The notes beneath the pieces are model-generated. The model was not told the DNA's origin and searched no databases. It worked only from the letters and a program-made list of their open reading frames with translations. Below are positions 8,034-15,509 of a stretch of DNA of 30,006 bases, piece after piece; within the stretch, counting starts at the first letter, position 1; every line of letters starts with the position of its first letter. A program made the translations under genes and the position numbers. Source of the DNA: F1-120-MAGs238 sp964484185 (lineage in GTDB: Bacteria; Planctomycetota; Phycisphaerae; Phycisphaerales; UBA1924); NCBI GenBank assembly GCA_964484185.1, contig CAZAEQ010000050.1:1-30006 (forward strand), written 5' to 3'.

Positions 8034-8615
8034 TCATCGTTTATTGGCGGCCTTTTCAAGATCGCGCACGGCGGAGCGGTTTTTCAGCCGCGAAATTTGG
8101 GTCATTCGGTCGAGGATCAAGACTCCATCAAGGTGGTCGTACTCATGCTGCCAGCAGCGGGCGAGCAAACCACCGCCGCGTTCCTGGAACTTTTTGCCGT
8201 GTTCATCAAACGCGGTTATCGTGACCATCGGCGGGCGGAAGACTTTGCCTCGAATGTCGGGCAGAGAAAGGCAGCCTTCTTCGTAATCCTCAACTTCGCC
8301 CGCGGGCGCTGAAATCACTGGATTTATATAGACCTTGGGTCCGGCGGAGTACACCGGCAGGCCCTCGTAGTCGTCGCTGGAATCCTTGTCATCTTCCTCG
8401 TCGTCGGGGTGAGGATGGACATTGGCGACGAACATGCGCCAGGAAAGGCCCACCTGCGGCGCGGCGAGGCCGATGCCCTTGAATTCCCGCATGATTTCGA
8501 ACATACGTGCGGCGACCTCGCGTACTTCCTGCGACGGTTCGATAGCTTTCGCCTTTAACCGGAGGATCTCGGCGGGATAGGTCTGCAGGGAAATGTCGGC
8601 GGCACGGACTTGCAC
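8034..8615 (-). CDS. def: Peptide deformylase
   Basis: Def removes the formyl group from nascent N-terminal formyl-Met, using a metal held by one Cys and two His. With a GTG start at 8615 the product is 193 residues: motif 1 GIGLAAPQVG (47-56), motif 2 EEGCLSLPDIRG with the ligand Cys near 114, and motif 3 QHEYDHLDG (His157, Glu158, His161). The frame is open to 8726, but the extra 37 residues lack deformylase character and a near-consensus promoter sits directly before the GTG. An acidic insertion, HPHPDDEEDDKDSSDDYEG (about 67-85), lies between motifs 1 and 2 and is unusual. It is first of three co-directional genes with fmt and the HEVGH protein. Confidence 0.93.
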   Translation of the reverse strand: MQVRAADISLQTYPAEILRLKAKAIEPSQEVREVAARMFEIMREFKGIGLAAPQVGLSWRMFVANVHPHPDDEEDDKDSSDDYEGLPVYSAGPKVYINPVISAPAGEVEDYEEGCLSLPDIRGKVFRPPMVTITAFDEHGKKFQERGGGLLARCWQHEYDHLDGVLILDRMTQISRLKNRSAVRDLEKAANKR

Positions 8616-8651
8616 GGGCCCATCATAGTGGCGGTTGGATTGGTTTGCCAA
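8616..8651 (-). promoter_or_regulatory. Predicted sigma-70 promoter of def (leaderless)
   Basis: On the minus strand the -35 box TTGGCA (8651-8646) and the -10 box TATGAT (8627-8622) are 18 bases apart, each one mismatch from consensus. Only six bases (GGGCCC) separate the -10 box from the GTG at 8615, so transcription should start at or next to the start codon and no Shine-Dalgarno can be present. This supports both the GTG choice and a leaderless mRNA. It is a sequence prediction only. Confidence 0.6.
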
Positions 8652-8727
8652 GTGGATTGCGCGATTCAGACGCTGGGTCGATTGGGCGAATATCCTCCCG
8701 CGACTCAATTTTCTAAGGACACTCAAT

Positions 8728-10833
8728 TTGCCCTGTACCGGTCAAGGTCTCAATCCAGCTGCACCTGCCTCGGGGATCTCCCTGACAGTGCTTCCCTCCG
8801 CGCATCCAAAGCTCAAGAAATCGAAGGTATCCAAGTGGCGTGCCGCAGTGCTGATCGCTGTATATGTGGTCATGATCGCCCACATTATCCAGTGGCTGGT
8901 CACCGGTATGACCCTGTCGCCAATTGAGCCATCGGAGACGATGTACTCGCTCGAACTTGGCAAGATCAACGCCGGTTTCATTTTCTTTGTTTCGGCAATA
9001 CTTGCGACCTTCATATTCGGGCGATTCGTGTGCGGGTGGGGCTGTCACATTGTCGCGCTGCAGGATCTCTGCGGCACGGTGATGGGCAAAATGGGAATTC
9101 ACCCCAAGCCGTTTCGCTCGCGCCTGCTTATGTGGTGCCCGCTGTTGCTTGCCATCTACATGTTCGTGGTACCGACTTTCCGTCGGGAAATCCTGTATCC
9201 ATTGTTTGTGAAGAACGGCTGGAAGTGGATTCCCGAACTGGGCGATGTGGTGCTGCTCGATCTCAACGGGTTTACCACTGACCACCTTATGGTCAAAGAT
9301 TTCTGGCAGACTTTCCCACCGTGGTACATCGCGATTCCGTTCCTGATCGTGTGCGGTTTTGCAATTGTCTATTTCCTGGGCAACAAATCGTTCTGCTCGT
9401 ATGGCTGTCCATACGGCGGGTTCTTTGGCGTCGCTGACAAGTTTGCACTTGGCAAGATCAAAGTCAACGACAAGTGCGAAGGGTGCGGCCACTGCACTGC
9501 GGTCTGCACCAGCAACGTTCGCGTGCATGAAGAAGTGCGCGACTATGGACAAGTTGTAGACCCCGGCTGCATGAAGTGCCTGGATTGCGTGAGCGTGTGT
9601 CCCAACGGAGCTCTGTCGTTTGGATTTGGCGCACCCAACATCATGGCCAAGCCGCGAACTCCCGAAGCACAGGTGCGACGCGAGACGTCCAAGAAGCACT
9701 ATGACCTTTCCTGGCCGCAGGAGATAGTGTTTTTTGTCATTGGCCTTGCGATGTTCTTTGGATTCAGGTCGATGGCGAACCAGATTCCGCTGCTGATGGC
9801 GGCAGGGCTTGCGCCAATCGGTGTGTATTTTCTCGCCAAGTGCTGGGAGCTTGTGCGTCACCAAAATGTGCGAATCGGCCATATGCAGGCGCGGTTGAAG
9901 GGATCGATCAAGCCCGCCGGTTTCGCCTCGATCTTGATCGCGATCGCTTTTGTCGTGATTTCCGGATGGGGCGCTTTCGTCCGCTACAACTTGTGGCGGG
10001 CAGAGATGCTGGATGCACGGGTAGATGCTGCGTTTGAAACGGTTTTTTCTGAAAATTACACACCAGTTCCGGAGATGAAAGCGCGTGCGGAAAAAGCACT
10101 GAAGCACTTCGCAATCGCAGGGCCGCGAGTCGAGAAAGATGGCAAAGTCGAGAAGGGCGCGATCGGCTGGAATCGAGTGCCCAACGAATACAAGCGAATG
10201 GCATGGTTGGCCGCGGTTGCGGGCGATTTGAACGCAAGCGAACGATGGCTGAGAATTTCGGGCACTTTGGGCACGCCCACGCTGGACAATTTCACCGGTG
10301 TTGTCAGGATCATGCAGATTCAGAAGCGGCCGATGACCGAGCAGGTCGAGTTTCTGAGACAGTCGGTCAAGGCCTGGCCAGCGATGATGGACCTGCGAGT
10401 CAATTTCCTGGAAATGCTTTTGCGTGATGGCCAACTTACAACTGCAATTCTGGAAGCTGATGCACTGATCGCGGAGCGGAAAGATGATGCACATGCTCAC
10501 CATCTGGCGGGCCTGGTGTATCGGCAGATGAATCGCGGGCCGCAAATGATGGCAGCGTTCAACCGGGCGGTGGAGCTTGATCCCAATGTCTCTCAGTTCC
10601 ATTACGACCTGGCGATAGCACTGGGTACTGGCGGCGACATGGTGAAAGCAGGCCAGGAACTGCTGAAGGCATTCGAGCTCGATCAAGGCAACGCCATGCT
10701 CGCGGACACGCTTGCCGCGTTCTACAAAGACATGGGGAACATGGAGCAGTCGAAGGAATTTGAGAAAATCGCGGCAGACATTCGAGCGAGGCAGCCAGCA
10801 CAGGGACCGCCACCCGTTCCACCGGCTAAATAA
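8728..10833 (+). CDS. NosR/CcoG-like membrane 4Fe-4S protein with C-terminal TPRs
   Basis: A 701-residue membrane protein if started at TTG 8728, chosen because TAAGGA lies 8 bases upstream; an upstream TTG (8635) would leave almost no room for the def promoter. After the first membrane helix (WRAAVLIAVYVVMIAHIIQ) comes CGWGCH (Cys102, Cys106), then CSYGCPYG (Cys223, Cys227), as in NapH/NosR/CcoG polyferredoxins. Two ferredoxin-type cluster motifs follow: CEGCGHCTAVC (from 250) and CMKCLDCVSVCP (from 281). Two more helices come next, then a soluble tail with TPR-like helices (about 570-690) and a Pro-rich end. It probably passes electrons across or along the inner membrane; the partner is unknown. 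No nos, nap or cco genes are nearby. The methylase gene overlaps the stop by one base. Confidence 0.82.
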   Translation: MPCTGQGLNPAAPASGISLTVLPSAHPKLKKSKVSKWRAAVLIAVYVVMIAHIIQWLVTGMTLSPIEPSETMYSLELGKINAGFIFFVSAILATFIFGRFVCGWGCHIVALQDLCGTVMGKMGIHPKPFRSRLLMWCPLLLAIYMFVVPTFRREILYPLFVKNGWKWIPELGDVVLLDLNGFTTDHLMVKDFWQTFPPWYIAIPFLIVCGFAIVYFLGNKSFCSYGCPYGGFFGVADKFALGKIKVNDKCEGCGHCTAVCTSNVRVHEEVRDYGQVVDPGCMKCLDCVSVCPNGALSFGFGAPNIMAKPRTPEAQVRRETSKKHYDLSWPQEIVFFVIGLAMFFGFRSMANQIPLLMAAGLAPIGVYFLAKCWELVRHQNVRIGHMQARLKGSIKPAGFASILIAIAFVVISGWGAFVRYNLWRAEMLDARVDAAFETVFSENYTPVPEMKARAEKALKHFAIAGPRVEKDGKVEKGAIGWNRVPNEYKRMAWLAAVAGDLNASERWLRISGTLGTPTLDNFTGVVRIMQIQKRPMTEQVEFLRQSVKAWPAMMDLRVNFLEMLLRDGQLTTAILEADALIAERKDDAHAHHLAGLVYRQMNRGPQMMAAFNRAVELDPNVSQFHYDLAIALGTGGDMVKAGQELLKAFELDQGNAMLADTLAAFYKDMGNMEQSKEFEKIAADIRARQPAQGPPPVPPAK

Positions 10834-12758
10834 TGGCGCTGCAATACGCTGAAATTGCACGATCAACTCAGGCGGTGCGACGGATATCGCCCGGGCGATC
10901 GCCGCTGAATGTGGCGAAAGTTGCGATTGATGTTGTGTACCGGCCGGAACAGATTCGACGTGCAGATCGGGCGATTGCAGCAGAGTTAAGGACGTCGCTG
11001 GCCGGTGAGGAGCCTTCGATTTCGTGGATTGGCGCGGTGTACGAACATGCGCTGGCGCTACGTTCCAAGGATCGCTCGCATCGAGGCGTGTTTTACACGC
11101 CGCCTGCTGTCGTTGAGGGTCTGCTGGATCTGACTTTGTCGCCGATTCTTGAGCGGGCGCGCAAGGAGCGGTCGCCGCTGGAAGTGTTGATGGCGCTGCG
11201 AGTGGCAGACCCGGCGTGTGGAACAGGGAACTTTCTGTTTGCGGCAGCGCGACGCATTGCGGTCGCGGCGGCGGCAGTTTCCGGGAACACACTTGCACAG
11301 ATGATGCCGATGGTGTTGTCGCGGTGTATTCACGGGACTGATATTGATCGAGCAGCAATTGCGATTGCGCGTGAGATTGCGCAGGCGCAAGGTGCGGCCG
11401 GGAATTGTGGTTTTGAAATCGGCGATTCGTTGAAGCGGTTTGGATCGGCGCGGGGTAACAGCGAGAAGTTCGACCTGGTGATTGGCAACCCGCCATTCTT
11501 GAATCAGTTGCGGACTCCGACAACGCGGAGCCGGGCGGATGCAGTTGCGATTGGAAAGAAGTTCGCGGGTGTGTCGCTGACGTATGCGGACACAGCGTTT
11601 GTGTTTTTGCTTGGCGGCCTGAGTCTGTGCAAGCCGGGCGGCACGCTGTCGATGGTGCAGCCGATATCGCTTTTGGCCGCCAGGGATGCGGGGGCGATTC
11701 GGACGGAGCTATTGGCGCGGGCGGGGCTGAAGAGCGTGTGGTTTGCGAATGAGGCGCTGTTTTCAGCGGGAGTTCGCGTCTGTGCGCCGGTGTTGGTGGT
11801 TGGTGAAGCATGTGGCGAGACCTCGATTTTTCGTAGTGTTGGGTTTGAATCACTGGGGAAGGTAGCGATTGCGGGAAGTGCGGCGACGTGGGGGAGTGTG
11901 CTCGCGCCTGCCGCTGCCCGGATTGCGGAAAAGTTGGTCGGAGCGAGAACGCTTGGCGAGATCGTGTATTGCACCGCCGATTTTCGCGATGAGTACTACG
12001 CGCTCAAGGGGTGTATTTCGGAAGCCAAACGCGGCGGCGTGAAATGTCGCATCATTACATCGGGGACGATTGACCTGGCCCACAACATGTGGGGCCAGGT
12101 TCCGGTTCGCATCCATAAACGCCAGTATTTGAAACCGGTTGCGAATCTCGCGAAGATCAAGGGCGAATCGACGGCGAAGCGGCGTTTGGAGAAACGGTGT
12201 GCGGCGAAAGTGATGCTCGCCACACAGACGCGTGTGATTGAAGTAGTGATTGATGAAGCGGGGGAGTGTTTGCCGGTGACGCCGGTGATTACGTTGACAC
12301 CGCGCGAAGATACAGGATCTGATTTATCGATGATCGCCGCCGCGGCGGCATCACCTGTGGCGTGTTTGTGGGCGGTGGCCAATTTCGGTGGGGCGGGGCT
12401 TTCGATTGATGCGATTAAGTTGAGTGCTGCGCAAGTAAGGTTGATTCCGCTGCCGCGGGAGGTAGACCGCTGGCGCGAGGGGGCGAAGAAGTTGGCGGCA
12501 GCGCAGGATGCGGTGGGGCGTGAGCGCGATGAGTTGCTGGCAGAATTTGCGAGTGTGATGGTGGGGGCGCATGGGTTAAGCGAAGTGGATGAAGCAGAGA
12601 CGTTGAAGTGGTGGCTTGAGCGAGCAAAACTCGCGACAAAAAGCCCCAATCGCGAGCGAGTTGGATTGAGCCCAGAGGAAAAAATGGGTAGTAGGGTCAA
12701 GACCTCTTTGCGTACCCACCTTGGAACGATTGCGCTCGCGTTGCTGCGCAAGAGATAG
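10833..12758 (+). CDS. N6-adenine DNA methyltransferase, Eco57I-like
   Basis: A 641-residue AdoMet-dependent adenine methylase. The N-terminal helical part has IGAVYEHAL and HRGVFYTPPAVVEGLLD, followed by motif I DPACGTGNFL, HGTDIDRAAI, and catalytic motif IV as NPPF in DLVIGNPPFLNQL. The C-terminal half contains a target-recognition-like segment, IITSGTIDLAHNMWGQVP. These features fit the Eco57I/TaqI-like class. There is no PD-(D/E)XK nuclease motif in the protein that I can see and no restriction gene next to it, so it looks like an orphan methylase or the modification half of a split system. ATG overlaps the upstream TAA (TAATG), implying coupling to the ferredoxin gene. Base use is strongly G-rich on the coding strand, as in the xyl genes downstream. 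Confidence 0.85.
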   Translation: MALQYAEIARSTQAVRRISPGRSPLNVAKVAIDVVYRPEQIRRADRAIAAELRTSLAGEEPSISWIGAVYEHALALRSKDRSHRGVFYTPPAVVEGLLDLTLSPILERARKERSPLEVLMALRVADPACGTGNFLFAAARRIAVAAAAVSGNTLAQMMPMVLSRCIHGTDIDRAAIAIAREIAQAQGAAGNCGFEIGDSLKRFGSARGNSEKFDLVIGNPPFLNQLRTPTTRSRADAVAIGKKFAGVSLTYADTAFVFLLGGLSLCKPGGTLSMVQPISLLAARDAGAIRTELLARAGLKSVWFANEALFSAGVRVCAPVLVVGEACGETSIFRSVGFESLGKVAIAGSAATWGSVLAPAAARIAEKLVGARTLGEIVYCTADFRDEYYALKGCISEAKRGGVKCRIITSGTIDLAHNMWGQVPVRIHKRQYLKPVANLAKIKGESTAKRRLEKRCAAKVMLATQTRVIEVVIDEAGECLPVTPVITLTPREDTGSDLSMIAAAAASPVACLWAVANFGGAGLSIDAIKLSAAQVRLIPLPREVDRWREGAKKLAAAQDAVGRERDELLAEFASVMVGAHGLSEVDEAETLKWWLERAKLATKSPNRERVGLSPEEKMGSRVKTSLRTHLGTIALALLRKR

Positions 12759-13063
12759 GACGGAGTTGGGCTCAACCGGGCGCAGCTATGACGAATGCGT
12801 AGGTGTTGCTGGCAGTTTCTAAGGGGGGCCAAGTTGGTTGGCACAGATAGTTTTGTGGGTTAAAACGCGGGTGGGTTGGCGTAGTTGGTATATATAGGTT
12901 TAGGTTTCATATTATTATAATGTATTTGTGTTGACGGTTGAGATTAAGCCAAATTGCTTAATAATACCGCACCAAACACAAATAGTTCGGGGATTACTGG
13001 CAGATTTCGCACAATGAATATCGCGAGCTCCTCAGCTTGAAGTGACGGCCTCAATAGTCTAAG
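12759..13063. other. Noncoding AT-rich gap
   Basis: No convincing gene is seen in these 305 bases. The stretch from about 12890 to 12985 is clearly more AT-rich than its surroundings (TATATATAGG, TTATTATAATG, TTAATAATAC), while the flanks have ordinary composition. Individual -10-like hexamers occur, but none has a proper -35 at 16-18 bases facing a gene. It separates two genes that converge on it, so a terminator would be expected; I see no stem followed by a T-run. Confidence 0.5.
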
Positions 13064-14518
13064 TCAAGGCGAGACAGCACCTCCAGCATCGACCACTCCT
13101 CCAGAAAGAACAGTTGAGGAAAGCCCACTCACCGATCTCACCTTGTCTATCAATCGTGCTTTGACCTGGGCAGGAGTCCAAGTCGGATATTCAGAGAATA
13201 CTAGCGCTGCCGTCGCAGAAACTACCGGCGTCGCACTTGACGTTCCCCAGAACAGTTTGTACGGAGACGAACCGCCGTCAAATGTTCGCACGGTTGTCCA
13301 GAGTTGGTATCCCGGCGCTGCAATAGTCACGAATGTGGACGAATAGTTACTGCTGTAGTTGCAGGACGTTGGGGAAGTCCCAGAAACGCAAAGCTGATCA
13401 TTAGCAAAGGTTCCCGCAACTGAGACAACATTACTTAGGCTGTCAATACCAGTTCCGCCGTAAATTGCGGGGCTTCGAATATTAGACGAGGTATTGATTT
13501 CAACGCCTTCATTCCCCGCAGCACAAACGACAATCGCCCCATAATCCCCGACCGCTTTGCACATCTCCCGTAGGGAACTGAAGGCAACCGAACTCGTGAA
13601 GCTGCAATTTATCACCTTCGCACCGTTTTCTGCCGCATATTCGAGTGCCTGCAAGACATGAACAAGGTATATCCCATATTCCAATGGATCATCGGATAAC
13701 ACTTTCAGCGACATAAGTACGCATTTGGGCGCGCAGCCCGCTGGGCCAATGGAATTGTCGTGAATCGCCCCAATGACGCCCGCCACAGCTGTTCCATGGT
13801 AAAACGTTCCCTCCTCCGGCCCTGGATCGGGACACGGGGGAATGACGTTTGTGCAGTCGAAAGTCAGAGGATTATTGTCACCATCACGGAAGTCCCAACC
13901 ATGGAGGTCATCAATGTATCCGTTGGCATCGTCGTCCACGCCGCTTGTACCTCCGACTTCAGCCTGATTCGTCCAGAACTGGCCAGCTAAGTCAGGATGA
14001 TCACCGTCTATTCCGCTGTCTATTACCGCTATCGCAACAGAATCGTTGCCAAGCGTGATATCCCATGCACACGCGATCTGAGCATCACTTCCAGATGAGC
14101 CGGAATACTGGCCACCTGTGTTGGGATTGAAGCCGAAGGACTGACCGATGTTCCTGACATGCCATTGCTCCGATAGAAACGCATCTGAAAACCCGGGATT
14201 GGGACAAGATTCAGCGTCGAGTCAGCCGTTGAGTTCTGACACTAAAACCCAAGGACATTGCTCTCCTCGCAAACGCAGATCATCCCCGGCCCAATCGTCG
14301 GATACAAATGCCGCTATGGAAGGACATATCCGCGAACGCCAAATACATCTACCGCGTAACGCCAACTCTGTGAGCTCAATCCATGACTCATTCCGACTCT
14401 CACGTGCCGTGATGATGATGACGCGATTGGGAGGATTGTCTGACCGGGCTAGCGCCTGGGATACGGATAATGTCGATAAATAAACCGCTAAAACCGTGAA
14501 TTTAGAGCTAAACTTCAT
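13064..14518 (-). pseudogene. Subtilase (S8 family) interrupted by one in-frame TGA
   Basis: Reading from ATG 14518 gives a signal peptide (MKFSSKFTVLAVYLSTLS, cut after ALA) and about 75 pro-region residues, then TGA at 14224-14222 (codon 99). The same frame continues unbroken to the true stop at 13064 as a subtilisin domain: EQWHVRNIGQ, AVIDSGIDGDHPDL (catalytic Asp), FYHGTAVAGVIGAI (His), CAAGNEG (oxyanion Asn) and GTSSATPVVSA (Ser). The ATG has AGGAG 5 bases upstream and a strong promoter, so expression signals are intact. The only in-frame start I find after the TGA (GTG 13939) would lose the catalytic Asp. Hence it is a nonsense-mutated gene, unless the TGA is a base error or is read through. 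No sorting tail follows the protease domain. Confidence 0.75.
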
Positions 14519-14527
14519 AGTATCTCC

Positions 14528-14555
14528 TTGCATAAAGTCGCGTGTAGATTACAAT
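14528..14555 (+). promoter_or_regulatory. Predicted promoter of the PEP-CTERM-like gene
   Basis: TTGCAT (14528-14533) and TACAAT (14550-14555) are 16 bases apart; the -10 box is one mismatch from consensus and the -35 is weaker. Transcription would begin near 14562, leaving a leader of about 33 bases with GGAG before ATG 14595. The ATG at 14556 would lie upstream of this start point, which argues for 14595 as the start codon. Confidence 0.4.
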
Positions 14556-14565
14556 ATGAGTACGG

Positions 14566-14594
14566 AACATACCAGAATTTCGGAGCAGTGTCAA
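14566..14594 (-). promoter_or_regulatory. Predicted strong promoter of the subtilase gene
   Basis: On the minus strand a perfect TTGACA (14594-14589), a 17-base spacer and TATGTT (14571-14566) preceded by TGG (extended -10) form a near-consensus sigma-70 promoter. Transcription would start near 14559, giving a leader of about 41 bases with AGGAG before ATG 14518. The -35 box directly abuts the start codon of the divergent gene at 14595. Confidence 0.6.
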
Positions 14595-15338
14595 ATGCGG
14601 GCCTCATTCATAGCCCATTTCTCCTTGCTGACGATCGTGCTGCTTGGTGGGGCTGCGCAGGCCCAAACTATTCTTGCCGGTCATGGTGTGCTGGAGTGGC
14701 AGGCCCTTACCTCCAATGGATGGCAAAGCTCGCACGTTGTAGTTGAGAGTGCCCATGTTCAACTCCGACTCGTGGCATCCTGGAATGTCCCGGTTTCACG
14801 GTCATACTTTGCTCAGACATTTATGGACGTTGTTGTAGCGGGAGCCGGGGAGACCGACTGGGCTTCGGCTTGCAATGTGATTGTGCCGCCGACAAATACT
14901 ATTGCTCGAGGAGTACCTTCTTTTGTCGGCCCTGTCCTCAAAATAGACGCATTGGGGGATTCATCGTTTCCTGGCGAGGGAAATGGTTGGGTCTATATCT
15001 TTCAAGACAATTTCACAGGGATAGGCTACGACTCGCCCATTCCGATCTATGAATTCTTGCTAGACCTCGATGGTTCGCTCGGGACGCGCTCGGTTACGAG
15101 TGTACACAGAGACCTTCAGTTTGCCGAACCTCGCCGCCACATGCGTATCGCGGACTTCAATTTTCCGGTCTCGCAGTTGTCGTTCCTCGTTGAGACGGAG
15201 ATTCGGGGAATCGATATTGAAGTTATCCCGGCTCCAAGTTCGGCGATACTTGGCGTCGTTGCATTGAGCGCCTTGGGGGTTCGGCGGCGGCAACGCAGTG
15301 CCTACAGGGATTGGCCAAGATCGGCAATCGCGAATTAG
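14595..15338 (+). CDS. Secreted protein with PEP-CTERM-like sorting tail
   Basis: A 247-residue exported protein of unknown function. The chosen ATG at 14595 has GGAG nine bases upstream and starts a good signal peptide (MRASFIAHFSLLTIVLLGG, cut after AQA); the frame is open further upstream, without a signal sequence. The body is beta-rich in appearance (HVQLRLVASWNVPVSRSYFA, WVYIFQDNF) with no recognised catalytic motif. Near the end IPAPSSAILGVVALSALG followed by VRRRQR has the proline-containing motif, membrane helix and basic cluster of a PEP-CTERM-type exosortase signal, in the form common in Phycisphaerae. About 18 extra residues after the basic cluster are unusual for this signal. It is divergent from the broken subtilase and could have been its partner, but nothing proves that. 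Confidence 0.68.
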   Translation: MRASFIAHFSLLTIVLLGGAAQAQTILAGHGVLEWQALTSNGWQSSHVVVESAHVQLRLVASWNVPVSRSYFAQTFMDVVVAGAGETDWASACNVIVPPTNTIARGVPSFVGPVLKIDALGDSSFPGEGNGWVYIFQDNFTGIGYDSPIPIYEFLLDLDGSLGTRSVTSVHRDLQFAEPRRHMRIADFNFPVSQLSFLVETEIRGIDIEVIPAPSSAILGVVALSALGVRRRQRSAYRDWPRSAIAN

Positions 15339-15473
15339 TAAAAATCTAGGCGAGGGTGATTGGGAGTCCGCCACCCACTTTCTGGTCCCTCAATTTAGAA
15401 TTGGTTATAGGACTACAGCAAACTCCTTTTTGCAATTGTAACCGAACTTGCTACCCAAACGCTATTTCTCGAC

Positions 15474-15502
15474 TTGACAAAGTTTCGTTAGGCTGTTACT
15501 TT
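15474..15502 (+). promoter_or_regulatory. Predicted promoter of the 15510 gene (leaderless)
   Basis: A perfect TTGACA (15474-15479), a 17-base spacer and TACTTT (15497-15502) preceded by TGT (extended -10). The ATG at 15510 begins eight bases after the end of the -10 box, where transcription is expected to start, and the intervening TGCTCAC holds no Shine-Dalgarno. This predicts a leaderless mRNA. Confidence 0.6.
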
Positions 15503-15509
15503 GCTCACT

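Noticed and set aside
8713..11853. A 1046-codon open frame on the minus strand.
   Set aside because: It runs antisense to the 4Fe-4S/TPR gene and the methylase, both of which have clear family motifs; the translation is low-complexity and shows no domain. Long antisense frames are expected opposite such codon use.
12073..12100. Nine-base inverted repeat ACCTGGCCC / GGGCCAGGT inside the methylase gene.
   Set aside because: It lies in a conserved coding segment (IDLAHNMWGQV), is not followed by a T-run, and is likely a coincidence of codons.
14222..14224. TGA in the subtilase as selenocysteine or as a Trp codon.
   Set aside because: TGA is the true stop of many genes in this window (ribH, panC, pilC and others), the flanking residues are not a known selenoprotein site, and no hairpin typical of a bacterial SECIS is evident just after it.
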